In this document: piece after piece, positions 1-6,808 of the stretch | Layout of the letters: the number at the start of each line of letters is the position of its first letter | Numbering within the stretch: position 1 is the first letter of the stretch | Assembly: GCF_007713465.1 (NCBI RefSeq) | Contig: NZ_VMSG01000004.1 | Location: forward strand, 1-64,000 | Reading direction: 5' to 3' | Length of the DNA stretch: 64,000 bases | Origin: Pseudomonas sp. H3(2019) | Lineage (GTDB): Bacteria > Pseudomonadota > Gammaproteobacteria > Pseudomonadales > Pseudomonadaceae | Translations under genes and position numbers: made by a program | Notes under the pieces: model-generated | What the model saw: only the letters and a program-made list of their open reading frames with translations | The model's database searches: none | What the model was told of the DNA's origin: nothing

Positions 1-15
1 TTCCAAGATAGCCAT
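1..15 (-). CDS. Possible 5' end of a truncated gene (5 codons visible)
   Basis: An ATG at 15 on the minus strand opens a frame reading MAILE before the window ends. A purine-rich AGGTGGG lies a few bases upstream of it and could be a ribosome binding site. It follows the ADP-ribosyltransferase-like gene on the same strand by about 175 bases. Five codons cannot be identified, and the frame may be fortuitous. Confidence 0.2.
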
Positions 16-190
16 AGATCCCACCTTTAAAATGTGGGGTTCATGGAGCGCTTACGAAAGTACACAGAAGCCGCCCCCGCAGCAGGCGAAAAGGCTTCCA
101 AGGTAGGGATTGGTTTGCGGTCTGAATAATCGATTTTCTTCATGGCACTCCAGTGCATAACGACCGAATTGGTCGAGGGCAGCGTCTCGG

Positions 191-736
191 CTAAATTTGC
201 TTGTTGTGTGTTTCTTCAACTTGAATTCGTTCAACGTTTTTCCATAAGTCAGTGTCGTAGATGACGATAATTCTCTCGCCGTTGTCATCTATAATTCCAC
301 CGGTAATTCCTTTATCTAAAAGGTATTTTGCAGCGCAGCCATTAGAGTTTTTCCCCTTGGAACGTTCAAACTCCCAGATGTCATTATAAAAGCGGTGACC
401 TCCTTTATAAAAGTTATCTTGGTCAAATTTATCGGCCCCGTAGAAGCTTCTTGCAACCTCTATCACCTTGGGGTCTTTGTGCTCCTTGATCTGCTTAGAG
501 TAAAATATGAATGATTTTGATTCTACTGAAGTTAAAGGCAATCTATAAATGTGATTTAAGCCTTTGTTATGCCGCAGGGCATCATGCTTGTAGTGAGAGA
601 AATATATTCCCCAGCCGTACTTTAATGATGTGGATCCGATTTTATTGAAGTCAAATTCATCAAACTCTGCGGAGGGTGAATGCCACCAGAATTGTTCTTG
701 CTTTTTACGGAAAAAATTAATTATTTTAGAAAGCAT
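191..736 (-). CDS. Stand-alone ADP-ribosyltransferase-like protein (ART-PolyVal type)
   Basis: This 181-residue protein resembles the ADP-ribosyltransferase domain found inside phage and plasmid polyvalent proteins. Visible signatures are WWHSPS (His19), the hydrophobic/acidic FDEFDFNKIGS stretch (25-35), YGWGIYFS (40-47) and a C-terminal GITGGIIDDNGERIIVIYD block (143-161) like the family's terminal strand pair. From family knowledge, the His and the Tyr of YGWGIYFS would bind NAD; Glu154 or a neighbour is a possible catalytic acid. No signal peptide or membrane segment is seen. The gene is AT-rich compared with the rest of the window and has no good ribosome binding site. It lies 144 bases downstream of the AIPR gene on the same strand; the gap holds a minus-strand TATAAT (829-834), so it may have its own promoter. 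A role as toxin or defence effector is inference. Confidence 0.6.
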   Translation of the reverse strand: MLSKIINFFRKKQEQFWWHSPSAEFDEFDFNKIGSTSLKYGWGIYFSHYKHDALRHNKGLNHIYRLPLTSVESKSFIFYSKQIKEHKDPKVIEVARSFYGADKFDQDNFYKGGHRFYNDIWEFERSKGKNSNGCAAKYLLDKGITGGIIDDNGERIIVIYDTDLWKNVERIQVEETHNKQI

Positions 737-880
737 ATACAGTCTTGTAAATAACTAAGTGCATGACTATAGAGGAAGTAGGGGTAGACCACGTTTTGCT
801 CAAGCCAATGATCGTAGTCTGTCCCCGTATTATACTCTAACGTTAAAGTAAGGGGCTGGTTTTGACCAGGCCCAGTTGAT

Positions 881-2665
881 CTAGGATATCAATGTAATCT
901 GTTGCCCTGGTGCTTTGGTTTTGGTTTTGGTTTTGGTTTTGGCTTTGGTTTTGGGGGTAGAGTCCAGTTTTAATTCGGCTACAGCATCCTTGAGTGACTG
1001 CGTGAACGAGCTCGTGCGCGGTAAATCCCGGGATTTCCCTACCATAAGTTTAGCGACAAGCTCGAAGGCGGGCTTCAGCGAAGCCTCAGCGGTATCGGCA
1101 TCTGAAAACTTTAAGAGCATCTTGGAAGTATATTGCTCTATCTTTCGCGTGTTCATAGCGGGTGGAGGAGCATCCTCTAGGAGTAGACGTGCTGCAAGTA
1201 GGATTTGGTACCGTGCAACTCGCAAGGCTGGGTCAAATCTTTTCAGGAAAGTCTCGATCCAAAAATATACCACTGCACAGAAAAAGTAAGGGTCAGGTCG
1301 GTGCTCAGACCCAAAGATATCGCCGCCGACTTTGCGAAGTACGCTACCGAAGTCTCGGGCGGTCTTATGGGGCTCTTCAAGAAACATGGAGGAAAAAAGT
1401 TTTACGAGTCCAATGGGTGTGACCAGTCTTTTTGGTTCAACACGTTGATTTACGTATTGCCTGGAACGTCTCTCATAGTAAAGAGAATTCTCGCCTTGTG
1501 CTCTGAAATAAAGCTCAAGTTGTTTTTGGAAGTCTGTAATTGCAAGCAGTTGAGCTGGTTTAATTTCTGTCTGGCTATTTGTGGCGCGGATAATATCCCG
1601 GATGACACTCTCATCTTCGGTTGCTACAATTTTGATGGGGACAGAAATATCCCCTTGTGCTAAGTTTTCTCGGCAAGCCCAGATTACATTACTGGTCTGA
1701 CACCCGTTCACAAACTGATAGTCCTCAAGGACTATCTTGTCGCCGGTGGGCTGGAGTTTACGTGCGATGACGGTAACTCCGTTGTTCATTAGCGAAAATC
1801 TTGACCGGGATTGTTCGTCTAGGAGTGTCTTTTGCATGCCCGCGTTTACTGAATTTAGACCCTCCCAGTCTCTCACATTGTCGTAGAAGATTGATGTGAG
1901 CAATGTTTCGGCTTCACCTTGAATAAGCTTCAAGAACTCGCTGACTGGCAAAACCCCTAGGAATGCTTGGGTCACGCCAGGCACGTCTGGCATAGTTACA
2001 CGTTTCGGGAAGAGAATCTCCCTTGAAAGTGAGTTTGAAATTTGAAGTGATCGCTTTTGGATCTGATTTGCCCCGATCAGAGTTATATGTGCACTGGAAA
2101 GTGTGCCGTGTTTGGTTAGCCTTTTTACTATAAGGGCTTCCTTGTTGGAGAAGTGAACATCGCCTTGAGGAGCATTGCCACTAGTTACGTAATATAAATG
2201 TACAGCCGGATTGCGGCGTTTGAATGTACGGCTCTTGGAGAATATGGCGTCTTTCAAAGCGCAGAACTGATGCACTTTCGCGTTGTCAACTTTTGTGGGG
2301 CCAGTTTCAAACAGGCGCTCGACGGTATCACCTAGGTCTCCGAGTGAGGAGACATCAAATGAAGCCGATGTCTTGGCTTGGACAAATACGAAGTCCACAT
2401 CAAGATATCCGTTCATTTCAATGTACGTTTCAATTTCGTCAGGATCTCGCACGAATGAACCGTTGATGATCACCCCAAGAGCATCGATTCCCGGTTGGGC
2501 ATCGCCACCAACAACACATAAATCCGTGTTGAGTACACCATTTGCTAGAACGCCAATTGTCAGATTGGCGGAAAAGTGCTCGAACGCCGTCTCATCGGGA
2601 ATACTCGAAACGATTCCATGTTCCTCTCGAAAGTCACGAAGAAGTGACTCAACAATTTTATTCAT
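881..2665 (-). CDS. AIPR-family protein (abortive infection phage resistance)
   Basis: The 594-residue product matches the AIPR family of phage-defence proteins. The core signature is clear: a MNNGVTVIA segment, then QFVNGCQTSNVIW, then a run with RATNSQTEIKPAQLLA, all typical of the family. The N-terminal part contains GIDALGV and, 30 residues later, DFVFVQAKTS, which looks like the D...(Q)xK arrangement of a restriction-endonuclease-like fold, so nuclease activity is plausible but not shown. The C-terminus is a low-complexity Lys/Thr tail encoded by a hexanucleotide repeat. Start is the ATG at 2665. The gene is less GC-rich than the conserved genes downstream, consistent with horizontal acquisition. 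It is followed on the same strand by an ADP-ribosyltransferase-like gene. Family assignment is fairly sure; target and trigger are unknown. Confidence 0.8.
   Translation of the reverse strand: MNKIVESLLRDFREEHGIVSSIPDETAFEHFSANLTIGVLANGVLNTDLCVVGGDAQPGIDALGVIINGSFVRDPDEIETYIEMNGYLDVDFVFVQAKTSASFDVSSLGDLGDTVERLFETGPTKVDNAKVHQFCALKDAIFSKSRTFKRRNPAVHLYYVTSGNAPQGDVHFSNKEALIVKRLTKHGTLSSAHITLIGANQIQKRSLQISNSLSREILFPKRVTMPDVPGVTQAFLGVLPVSEFLKLIQGEAETLLTSIFYDNVRDWEGLNSVNAGMQKTLLDEQSRSRFSLMNNGVTVIARKLQPTGDKIVLEDYQFVNGCQTSNVIWACRENLAQGDISVPIKIVATEDESVIRDIIRATNSQTEIKPAQLLAITDFQKQLELYFRAQGENSLYYERRSRQYVNQRVEPKRLVTPIGLVKLFSSMFLEEPHKTARDFGSVLRKVGGDIFGSEHRPDPYFFCAVVYFWIETFLKRFDPALRVARYQILLAARLLLEDAPPPAMNTRKIEQYTSKMLLKFSDADTAEASLKPAFELVAKLMVGKSRDLPRTSSFTQSLKDAVAELKLDSTPKTKAKTKTKTKTKAPGQQITLIS
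913..954. repeat. Hexanucleotide microsatellite (GGTTTT)n inside the AIPR gene
   Basis: About seven imperfect units of GGTTTT (CCAAAA on the coding strand) encode the KTKAKTKTKTKTK tail of the AIPR protein. Unit length is a multiple of three, so slippage would change tail length without breaking the frame. Confidence 0.85.
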
Positions 2666-2999
2666 TATTCACGTATCCATATGGATGAAGGCGTTGGCTG
2701 TCAAGTTTGAAGATGCCCGTGGCCGAACATGACATCGTTTAAGGAAAAACGCGACGAACACAAGATCAGATTCCAAGTGTTTCTGCCAGTTCATGGCATA
2801 CGCTACTATTTTGACATCATGTTGTCCACCGACAACTCCCGGTCGTTTCCTGCCAGTCACAACCGGCTGGATATGCAGCTTTGTAGGGACCTCTAATTAG
2901 TCGATCAGTCCTAGGAAGCGGCTACAAAAAACTCGATCTTGGAAGAATCTTCCGACACCTTTTCAAGGTTGCCAGGTGGGAAGGTCTGTGGATAACCTC
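2666..2999. other. Intergenic region without a recognisable gene
   Basis: Between the AIPR start and the hairpin element before the DUF6124 gene I see no convincing coding region. A 63-codon minus-strand frame (2669-2860) has no recognisable features. No tRNA or attachment-site-like repeat that would mark an island boundary was found here. Confidence 0.5.
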
Positions 3000-3040
3000 C
3001 GGGTGTCGCTGCCAATTCAGCGGCCGGGTTTAGCGACCCG
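3000..3040 (+). promoter_or_regulatory. Conserved hairpin element in the leader of the DUF6124 gene
   Basis: The arm CGGGTGTCGCT (3000-3010) can pair with AGCGACCCG (3032-3040), leaving a two-base bulge. The internal sequence GCC(A/C)ATTCAGCG(G/A)CCGGG is almost identical to an element upstream of the DUF3077 gene at the other end of the window (minus strand, 63658 downward). The start codon is about 50 bases further on. Function unknown; a leader RNA structure or operator are both possible. Confidence 0.5.
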
Positions 3041-3089
3041 AACAGGTATAGGTGATACAGCATCCATAACTTTGTTTAGGAGCTTCACC

Positions 3090-3461
3090 ATGCAAAACGA
3101 CACTTCCAATACCACAGAAACCCCAAGCACTTCCCCTTACGCCTCCAGCGACTCCAAAAAACTCCACGATGCCGCCGAGCGGGCGCTGGATCATTACCTC
3201 AAGCCGCCGTTTGTTCAGGCGCCGCTGTCTGATAAGCGTCCTTCCAATATTTTTACGGTGATTCCTGATCTGGATAACGAGACGCTGTTGGCGCATGCCT
3301 CGGAAACGTTGGCGTCGTTGAATGTGATGGCCAGTGATTTGGCGTTTGAGCTGGAGGGCACGCGTCGGCATGTGGCGTTGGCGATTCAGCAGATGATTTC
3401 GTTGGGGGAATTGTTGGTGAATCGGGCGTTGGATAATTTTGATCAGCCGGAAGAGCGGTAG
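3090..3461 (+). CDS. DUF6124-type small protein
   Basis: A 123-residue protein starting at the ATG at 3090, preceded by TTTAGGAGC as ribosome binding site; an in-frame start further upstream (2976) would run through the conserved hairpin element and is unlikely. The N-terminal 30 residues are Thr/Ser/Pro-rich and probably disordered. The rest is predicted helical, with LDNETLLAHASETLASLNVMASDLAFELEG followed by a helix ending in MISLGELLVNRALD. This layout is typical of the small DUF6124/DUF3077 proteins that occur in many copies in pseudomonads. No catalytic motif or signal peptide is seen. Function unknown. A related small gene (DUF3077) lies at 63142-63420. Confidence 0.7.
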   Translation: MQNDTSNTTETPSTSPYASSDSKKLHDAAERALDHYLKPPFVQAPLSDKRPSNIFTVIPDLDNETLLAHASETLASLNVMASDLAFELEGTRRHVALAIQQMISLGELLVNRALDNFDQPEER

Positions 3462-3488
3462 CGCTGAGTTCTGAAGCCAGAGTGCTTC

Positions 3489-3621
3489 TGTGGCGAGGGA
3501 GCTTGCTCCCGCTCGAGCGCGAAGCGGTCGCAAATCCAGCAAATGCGGTGTGCCTGATGAAAGCCGATTGCAGGTTTTGGGGCTGCTTCGCAGCCCAGCG
3601 GGAGCAAGCTCCCTCGCCACA
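3489..3621. repeat. REPIN: inverted pair of REP sequences
   Basis: Two inverted copies of TGTGGCGAGGGAGCTTGCTC (3489 onward and ending at 3621) enclose about 85 bases with a second small inverted repeat (GGGGCTGCTTCGCAGCCC). This is the standard pseudomonad REP doublet. It occupies the middle of the 446-base gap between the DUF6124 gene and the metallo-hydrolase gene; no gene is evident in that gap. Confidence 0.85.
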
Positions 3622-3907
3622 GGTTTGGTGTAGAGCCGTTGAGTCTGTGTCTGCCATCAATATTCCCCCGATTTGTAGATGCCGGGCGGCTGGTGATCAG
3701 GCTTCGATATTTGTGCCGATCAACAGGCCATCATCGCTGGCAAGCCAGGCTCCTACGAAGAGCAAGGTGGCGCGGCTTTGGTAATCGGCGTGCAGGCTGA
3801 CCATTGATTCGGTTGTAGGGGCGGGTTGTCGGTTTTGTAACAGGACAGCAATCGGCGGAGAAGGTGGGGTGTGCCAGAATACGCCATCAATTTTTTCAGG
3901 AACGCCC

Positions 3908-4552
3908 ATGGACGCTGCCAAACCCGCTCTGATCCGCGAAACCTTTCCCGTTGGGCCGTTGCAGTGCAACTGCACGATCATCGGTGATCCGATCACCAGG
4001 AAGGCCATCGTTGTCGATCCGGGTGGCAATCATGAGTTGATTCTGGCGCGGCTGGACGCGTTGGGGTTGAAGGTGGTGAACATTATTCATACCCACGCGC
4101 ACCTGGATCACTTCCTGGCCTCGGGCCAGTTGAAGGAGAAAACCGGCGCGACGTTGCACCTGCATAAAGAAGATCAGTTCCTTTGGGACAATCTGGAGAT
4201 GCAGTGCCAGATGTTCAGGGTGCCGTACACGCCGGTGCCGTCGCCGGATCGTTGGTTGGCCGATGATGAAGAGCTGGCCTGCGGCTGTGGCGTGGCGCTG
4301 CACACGCCGGGTCATACGCCGGGGTCCATGAGCTTTTGGTTTTCCGAGGCTAAGCTGCTGATTGCCGGTGACACGCTGTTTCGTCGCGGGGTAGGGCGTA
4401 CGGACTTGTGGGGCGGTGATCAGGCGACCATCGTGCGTTCGATCAAGCAGCGTTTGTACACCCTCGATGAAGACGCGACGGTCATCACCGGACACGGTCC
4501 CGAAACGCGTCTGGGCGATGAAATGCGTGAAAATCCTTTTGTGCGGGCCTGA
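3908..4552 (+). CDS. MBL-fold metallo-hydrolase (glyoxalase II-like, YcbL type)
   Basis: A 214-residue cytoplasmic metallo-beta-lactamase-fold hydrolase. The metal-binding motif HTHAHLDH is at residues 61-68, with further ligands His136 (in HTPGHTPG), Asp155 (AGDTLF) and His196 (GHGPET), so a complete binuclear site is present. The length and the GRTDLWGG loop fit the short YcbL-like group related to glyoxalase II (hydroxyacylglutathione hydrolase), which lacks the C-terminal substrate-binding helices of true GloB. The ATG at 3908 is chosen because the family consensus begins around here; an in-frame upstream start at 3869 adds 13 residues that do not look conserved. Substrate probably a thioester, but not proven by sequence. 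Confidence 0.85.
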   Translation: MDAAKPALIRETFPVGPLQCNCTIIGDPITRKAIVVDPGGNHELILARLDALGLKVVNIIHTHAHLDHFLASGQLKEKTGATLHLHKEDQFLWDNLEMQCQMFRVPYTPVPSPDRWLADDEELACGCGVALHTPGHTPGSMSFWFSEAKLLIAGDTLFRRGVGRTDLWGGDQATIVRSIKQRLYTLDEDATVITGHGPETRLGDEMRENPFVRA

Positions 4553-4668
4553 TTTACCAGGCTGCAAAGCGACCTGATGGAATTTTTGCCTTGGGCCGTG
4601 TTCCAACGCCCGCACGGGTTTATTGCCAACGTCCGTTGCACCACAGAATGTAAAAGTAGGAGCTCTCC

Positions 4669-5397
4669 ATGTTCACCTCGAGTCGTTTGATTATTGTCGC
4701 TACTGCCGTGGCCATGCTGGCTGGCTGTGCCAACCAGAACCCGTATGACAACCAGGGGCAGGCTGACAGCGGCTCCACCGGCATGAGCAAAACCGCCAAG
4801 TACGGCGGCCTCGGCGCTTTGGCCGGTGCGGTGGCCGGTGCGGCTATCGACCATAACAACCGTGGCAAGGGCGCGCTGATTGGTGCTGCGATCGGTGGTG
4901 CTTCCGCTGCCGGTTATGGCTACTACGCTGACCAGCAGGAAAAGAAACTGCGCGCCAGCATGGCCAATACCGGGGTTGAAGTGCAGCGTCAGGGCGATCA
5001 GATCAAGCTGATCATGCCGGGCAACATCACCTTCGGTACCGACTCGGCGAACATTGCTCCAAGCTTCTACCAGCCGCTGAACAACCTGGCCGGTTCGCTT
5101 AAAGAGTTCAGCCAGAACCAAATTGAAATCGTCGGCTACACTGACAGCACCGGCGCTCGTCAGCACAACATGGACCTGTCCCAGCGTCGTGCTCAAAGCG
5201 TGGCCACTTACCTGACGTCGCAAGGTGTCAGCGGTGCCAACCTGTCGGCGCGTGGTGCTGGTCCGGATAACCCGATTGCCAGCAATGGCGATGTGAATGG
5301 CCGGGCGCAGAACCGTCGTGTAGAGGTTAACCTCAAGGCGATTCCGGGTCAGCAATATGGCCAGCCTGCCCAGCAGCAAGGTCAGCAGTATCAGTAA
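4669..5397 (+). CDS. OmpA-family lipoprotein with glycine-zipper segment
   Basis: A 242-residue outer-membrane lipoprotein. The signal peptide ends in lipobox LAGC with Cys20 as lipidation site. A Gly/Ala-rich glycine zipper (about 47-72, GGLGALAGAVAGAAIDH then GALIGAAIGGASAAG) follows, and an OmpA-type peptidoglycan-binding domain (about 110-225) carries NITFGTDSANI, GYTDSTGARQHNMDLSQRRA and NRRVEV, the expected diaminopimelate-binding residues. The layout is that of YiaD-like proteins, which tether the outer membrane to the wall. The tail is Gln/Gly/Pro-rich. Start ATG 4669 is preceded by GTAGGAGC. It is a single-gene unit closed by a strong terminator. Confidence 0.9.
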   Translation: MFTSSRLIIVATAVAMLAGCANQNPYDNQGQADSGSTGMSKTAKYGGLGALAGAVAGAAIDHNNRGKGALIGAAIGGASAAGYGYYADQQEKKLRASMANTGVEVQRQGDQIKLIMPGNITFGTDSANIAPSFYQPLNNLAGSLKEFSQNQIEIVGYTDSTGARQHNMDLSQRRAQSVATYLTSQGVSGANLSARGAGPDNPIASNGDVNGRAQNRRVEVNLKAIPGQQYGQPAQQQGQQYQ

Positions 5398-5429
5398 CAA
5401 AAAACCTGACTGAACCCCAGGTGTAAAAA

Positions 5430-5468
5430 GCCCGCCCGATTCTCAGCAGATCGGGTGGGCTTTTTTTT
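5430..5468 (+). terminator. Rho-independent terminator after the OmpA-family lipoprotein gene
   Basis: GCCCGCCCGAT pairs with ATCGGGTGGGC (one G-T pair) around a 9-base loop, followed by eight T. Confidence 0.9.
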
Positions 5469-5514
5469 GTCTGTTCGGGCCTCATCGCGAGCAGGCGCTC
5501 GAACCCCCAGCAAC

Positions 5515-5552
5515 AAAAAAGCCCTCGGACATCACCTGTCCGAGGGCTTTTT
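5515..5552 (-). terminator. Bidirectional terminator downstream of zapG
   Basis: Perfect stem GCCCTCGGAC/GTCCGAGGGC (5521-5547) flanked by A6 on the left and T5 on the right, so it can stop transcription from either side. It sits just past the zapG stop codon on the minus strand. Confidence 0.85.
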
Positions 5553-5570
5553 ATGTCGCGTGAACGCTGG

Positions 5571-6008
5571 TTACTTCTTCAAGCCGTAATGCTCGTCGAG
5601 CATGCCAGGGGAGTTTGGCATTTTCGGTGCGTAATCGCGTGGCGGCTCCTGATTGCGTGGCGGTGTCAGGCGTTCCCGTGGCGCTTGCACGGCGGCATCG
5701 GAGTGCAGGGCGGCCAGCAGGCGTTGGCGAGTCTGTTCGTCCAGGGCCAGGCGGTTGGCACCCTCGGCGAGGTGGTCTTGCACTTCCTGATAGCTCTGAG
5801 TGAGCTTCTTGACCAGCGTTGCGGTGCTGTTGAAGTGGGTGACCACTTCATTCTGATAGTTGTCAAAACGTTCCTGAATGTCATCCAGCTGACGTTGCGT
5901 GCTGCTAGGCGCGGCATTCGGCAGAAGGCGGGCAACCAGGAATCCAATAGCGACACCGGCAACCAGGGCAAGAGTCGGCAACAACCAAACTAAGAGCGAG
6001 TGTTCCAC
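5571..6008 (-). CDS. zapG: ZapG/YhcB inner-membrane protein (DUF1043)
   Basis: The 145-residue protein has one N-terminal transmembrane helix (about 7-28, ending in GFLVARLLP) and then a coiled-coil region (about 35-100) with the family signature QRQLDDIQERFDNYQNEVVTHF. The C-terminal 35 residues are Pro/Arg-rich. This is the YhcB/ZapG family, linked in E. coli to coordination of cell elongation, envelope synthesis and division. It lies divergent to the alpha/beta hydrolase gene. Synteny with zapE, two genes further on, matches P. aeruginosa. Confidence 0.9.
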   Translation of the reverse strand: MEHSLLVWLLPTLALVAGVAIGFLVARLLPNAAPSSTQRQLDDIQERFDNYQNEVVTHFNSTATLVKKLTQSYQEVQDHLAEGANRLALDEQTRQRLLAALHSDAAVQAPRERLTPPRNQEPPRDYAPKMPNSPGMLDEHYGLKK

Positions 6009-6154
6009 GAGTCCTTCCTCTATAAACGGCTTTGCTTTACGTTAACGGCTCGGACCTGCGCTGTATACCGCGACGAGATCGCAATCATGCCAGGCACAGA
6101 CTTTTAGCTAGACGAGTCGACCCTTCGAGAGGTCACGGAGTTCCTTCCTTGCTT

Positions 6155-6784
6155 ATGCGTGAAACCCCTGTATTGATTGATGGCCCAGTGGGCCAACTGG
6201 AAGCCTTGTACCTGGACTCCCCCGAGCCACGTGGCCTGGCGCTGATCTGCCACCCCAACCCGGTGCAGGGCGGCACCATGCTCAATAAAGTCGTTTCGAC
6301 CTTGCAGCGCACCGCCCGCGACGCCGGGTTGATCACATTACGATTTAATTACCGTGGCGTCGGCGCGAGCGCCGGCACGCATGACATGGGCACCGGCGAA
6401 GTCGATGACGCACAAGCCGTGGCCGAATGGTTTCGCGCCAAACACCCTGATTTGCCCATGACCCTGTTCGGTTTCTCGTTCGGTGGTTTCGTTGCGGCGA
6501 GCCTCGGCGGACGTCTGGAAGCCAAGGGTGAGCAGCTCAAGCATGTGTTCATGGTCGCGCCGGCGGTGATGCGTCTGGGCGCTCAGGATCAGTTGCCGCA
6601 GCACGGTGAACTGACGCTGATCCAGCCAGAATCCGACGAAGTCATCGATCCGCAGCTGGTTTACGATTGGTCTGACGCCCTCGATCGCCCCCATGAGCTG
6701 CTGAAAGTGGCAGAATGCGGACACTTTTTTCACGGCAAGCTGACCGACCTCAAGGATCTGATCCTGCCGCGCCTTTCGAATTGA
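6155..6784 (+). CDS. Alpha/beta-hydrolase of the dienelactone-hydrolase-like family
   Basis: A 209-residue soluble alpha/beta hydrolase. The nucleophile elbow GFSFGG places Ser108 as catalytic serine; Asp161 (ESDEVID) and His190 (ECGHFF) complete the likely triad. The early CHPNPVQGGTMLNKVV block, just before the helix leading to RFNYRGVGASAG, is typical of a conserved proteobacterial group of unknown substrate. The start at ATG 6155 matches the family beginning MRETPVLIDGP; longer in-frame starts upstream would run into the divergent promoter region. It ends 24 bases before trpS, so the two are probably cotranscribed. Confidence 0.85.
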   Translation: MRETPVLIDGPVGQLEALYLDSPEPRGLALICHPNPVQGGTMLNKVVSTLQRTARDAGLITLRFNYRGVGASAGTHDMGTGEVDDAQAVAEWFRAKHPDLPMTLFGFSFGGFVAASLGGRLEAKGEQLKHVFMVAPAVMRLGAQDQLPQHGELTLIQPESDEVIDPQLVYDWSDALDRPHELLKVAECGHFFHGKLTDLKDLILPRLSN

Positions 6785-6808
6785 TTGCAGTCTGATAAGC
6801 GATTACCC

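Noticed and set aside
52..288. 78-codon minus-strand frame overlapping the ART-like gene end
   Set aside because: Overlaps a better supported gene in another frame, no ribosome site or recognisable domain.
2669..2860. 63-codon minus-strand frame upstream of the AIPR gene, a possible antitoxin or regulator
   Set aside because: No helix-turn-helix or other motif and composition not protein-like; not reported as gene.
191..3000. Integrative element or prophage remnant around the AIPR/ART genes
   Set aside because: No integrase, no attachment-site repeats, no tRNA in the visible part; the left boundary is outside the window, so it cannot be decided.
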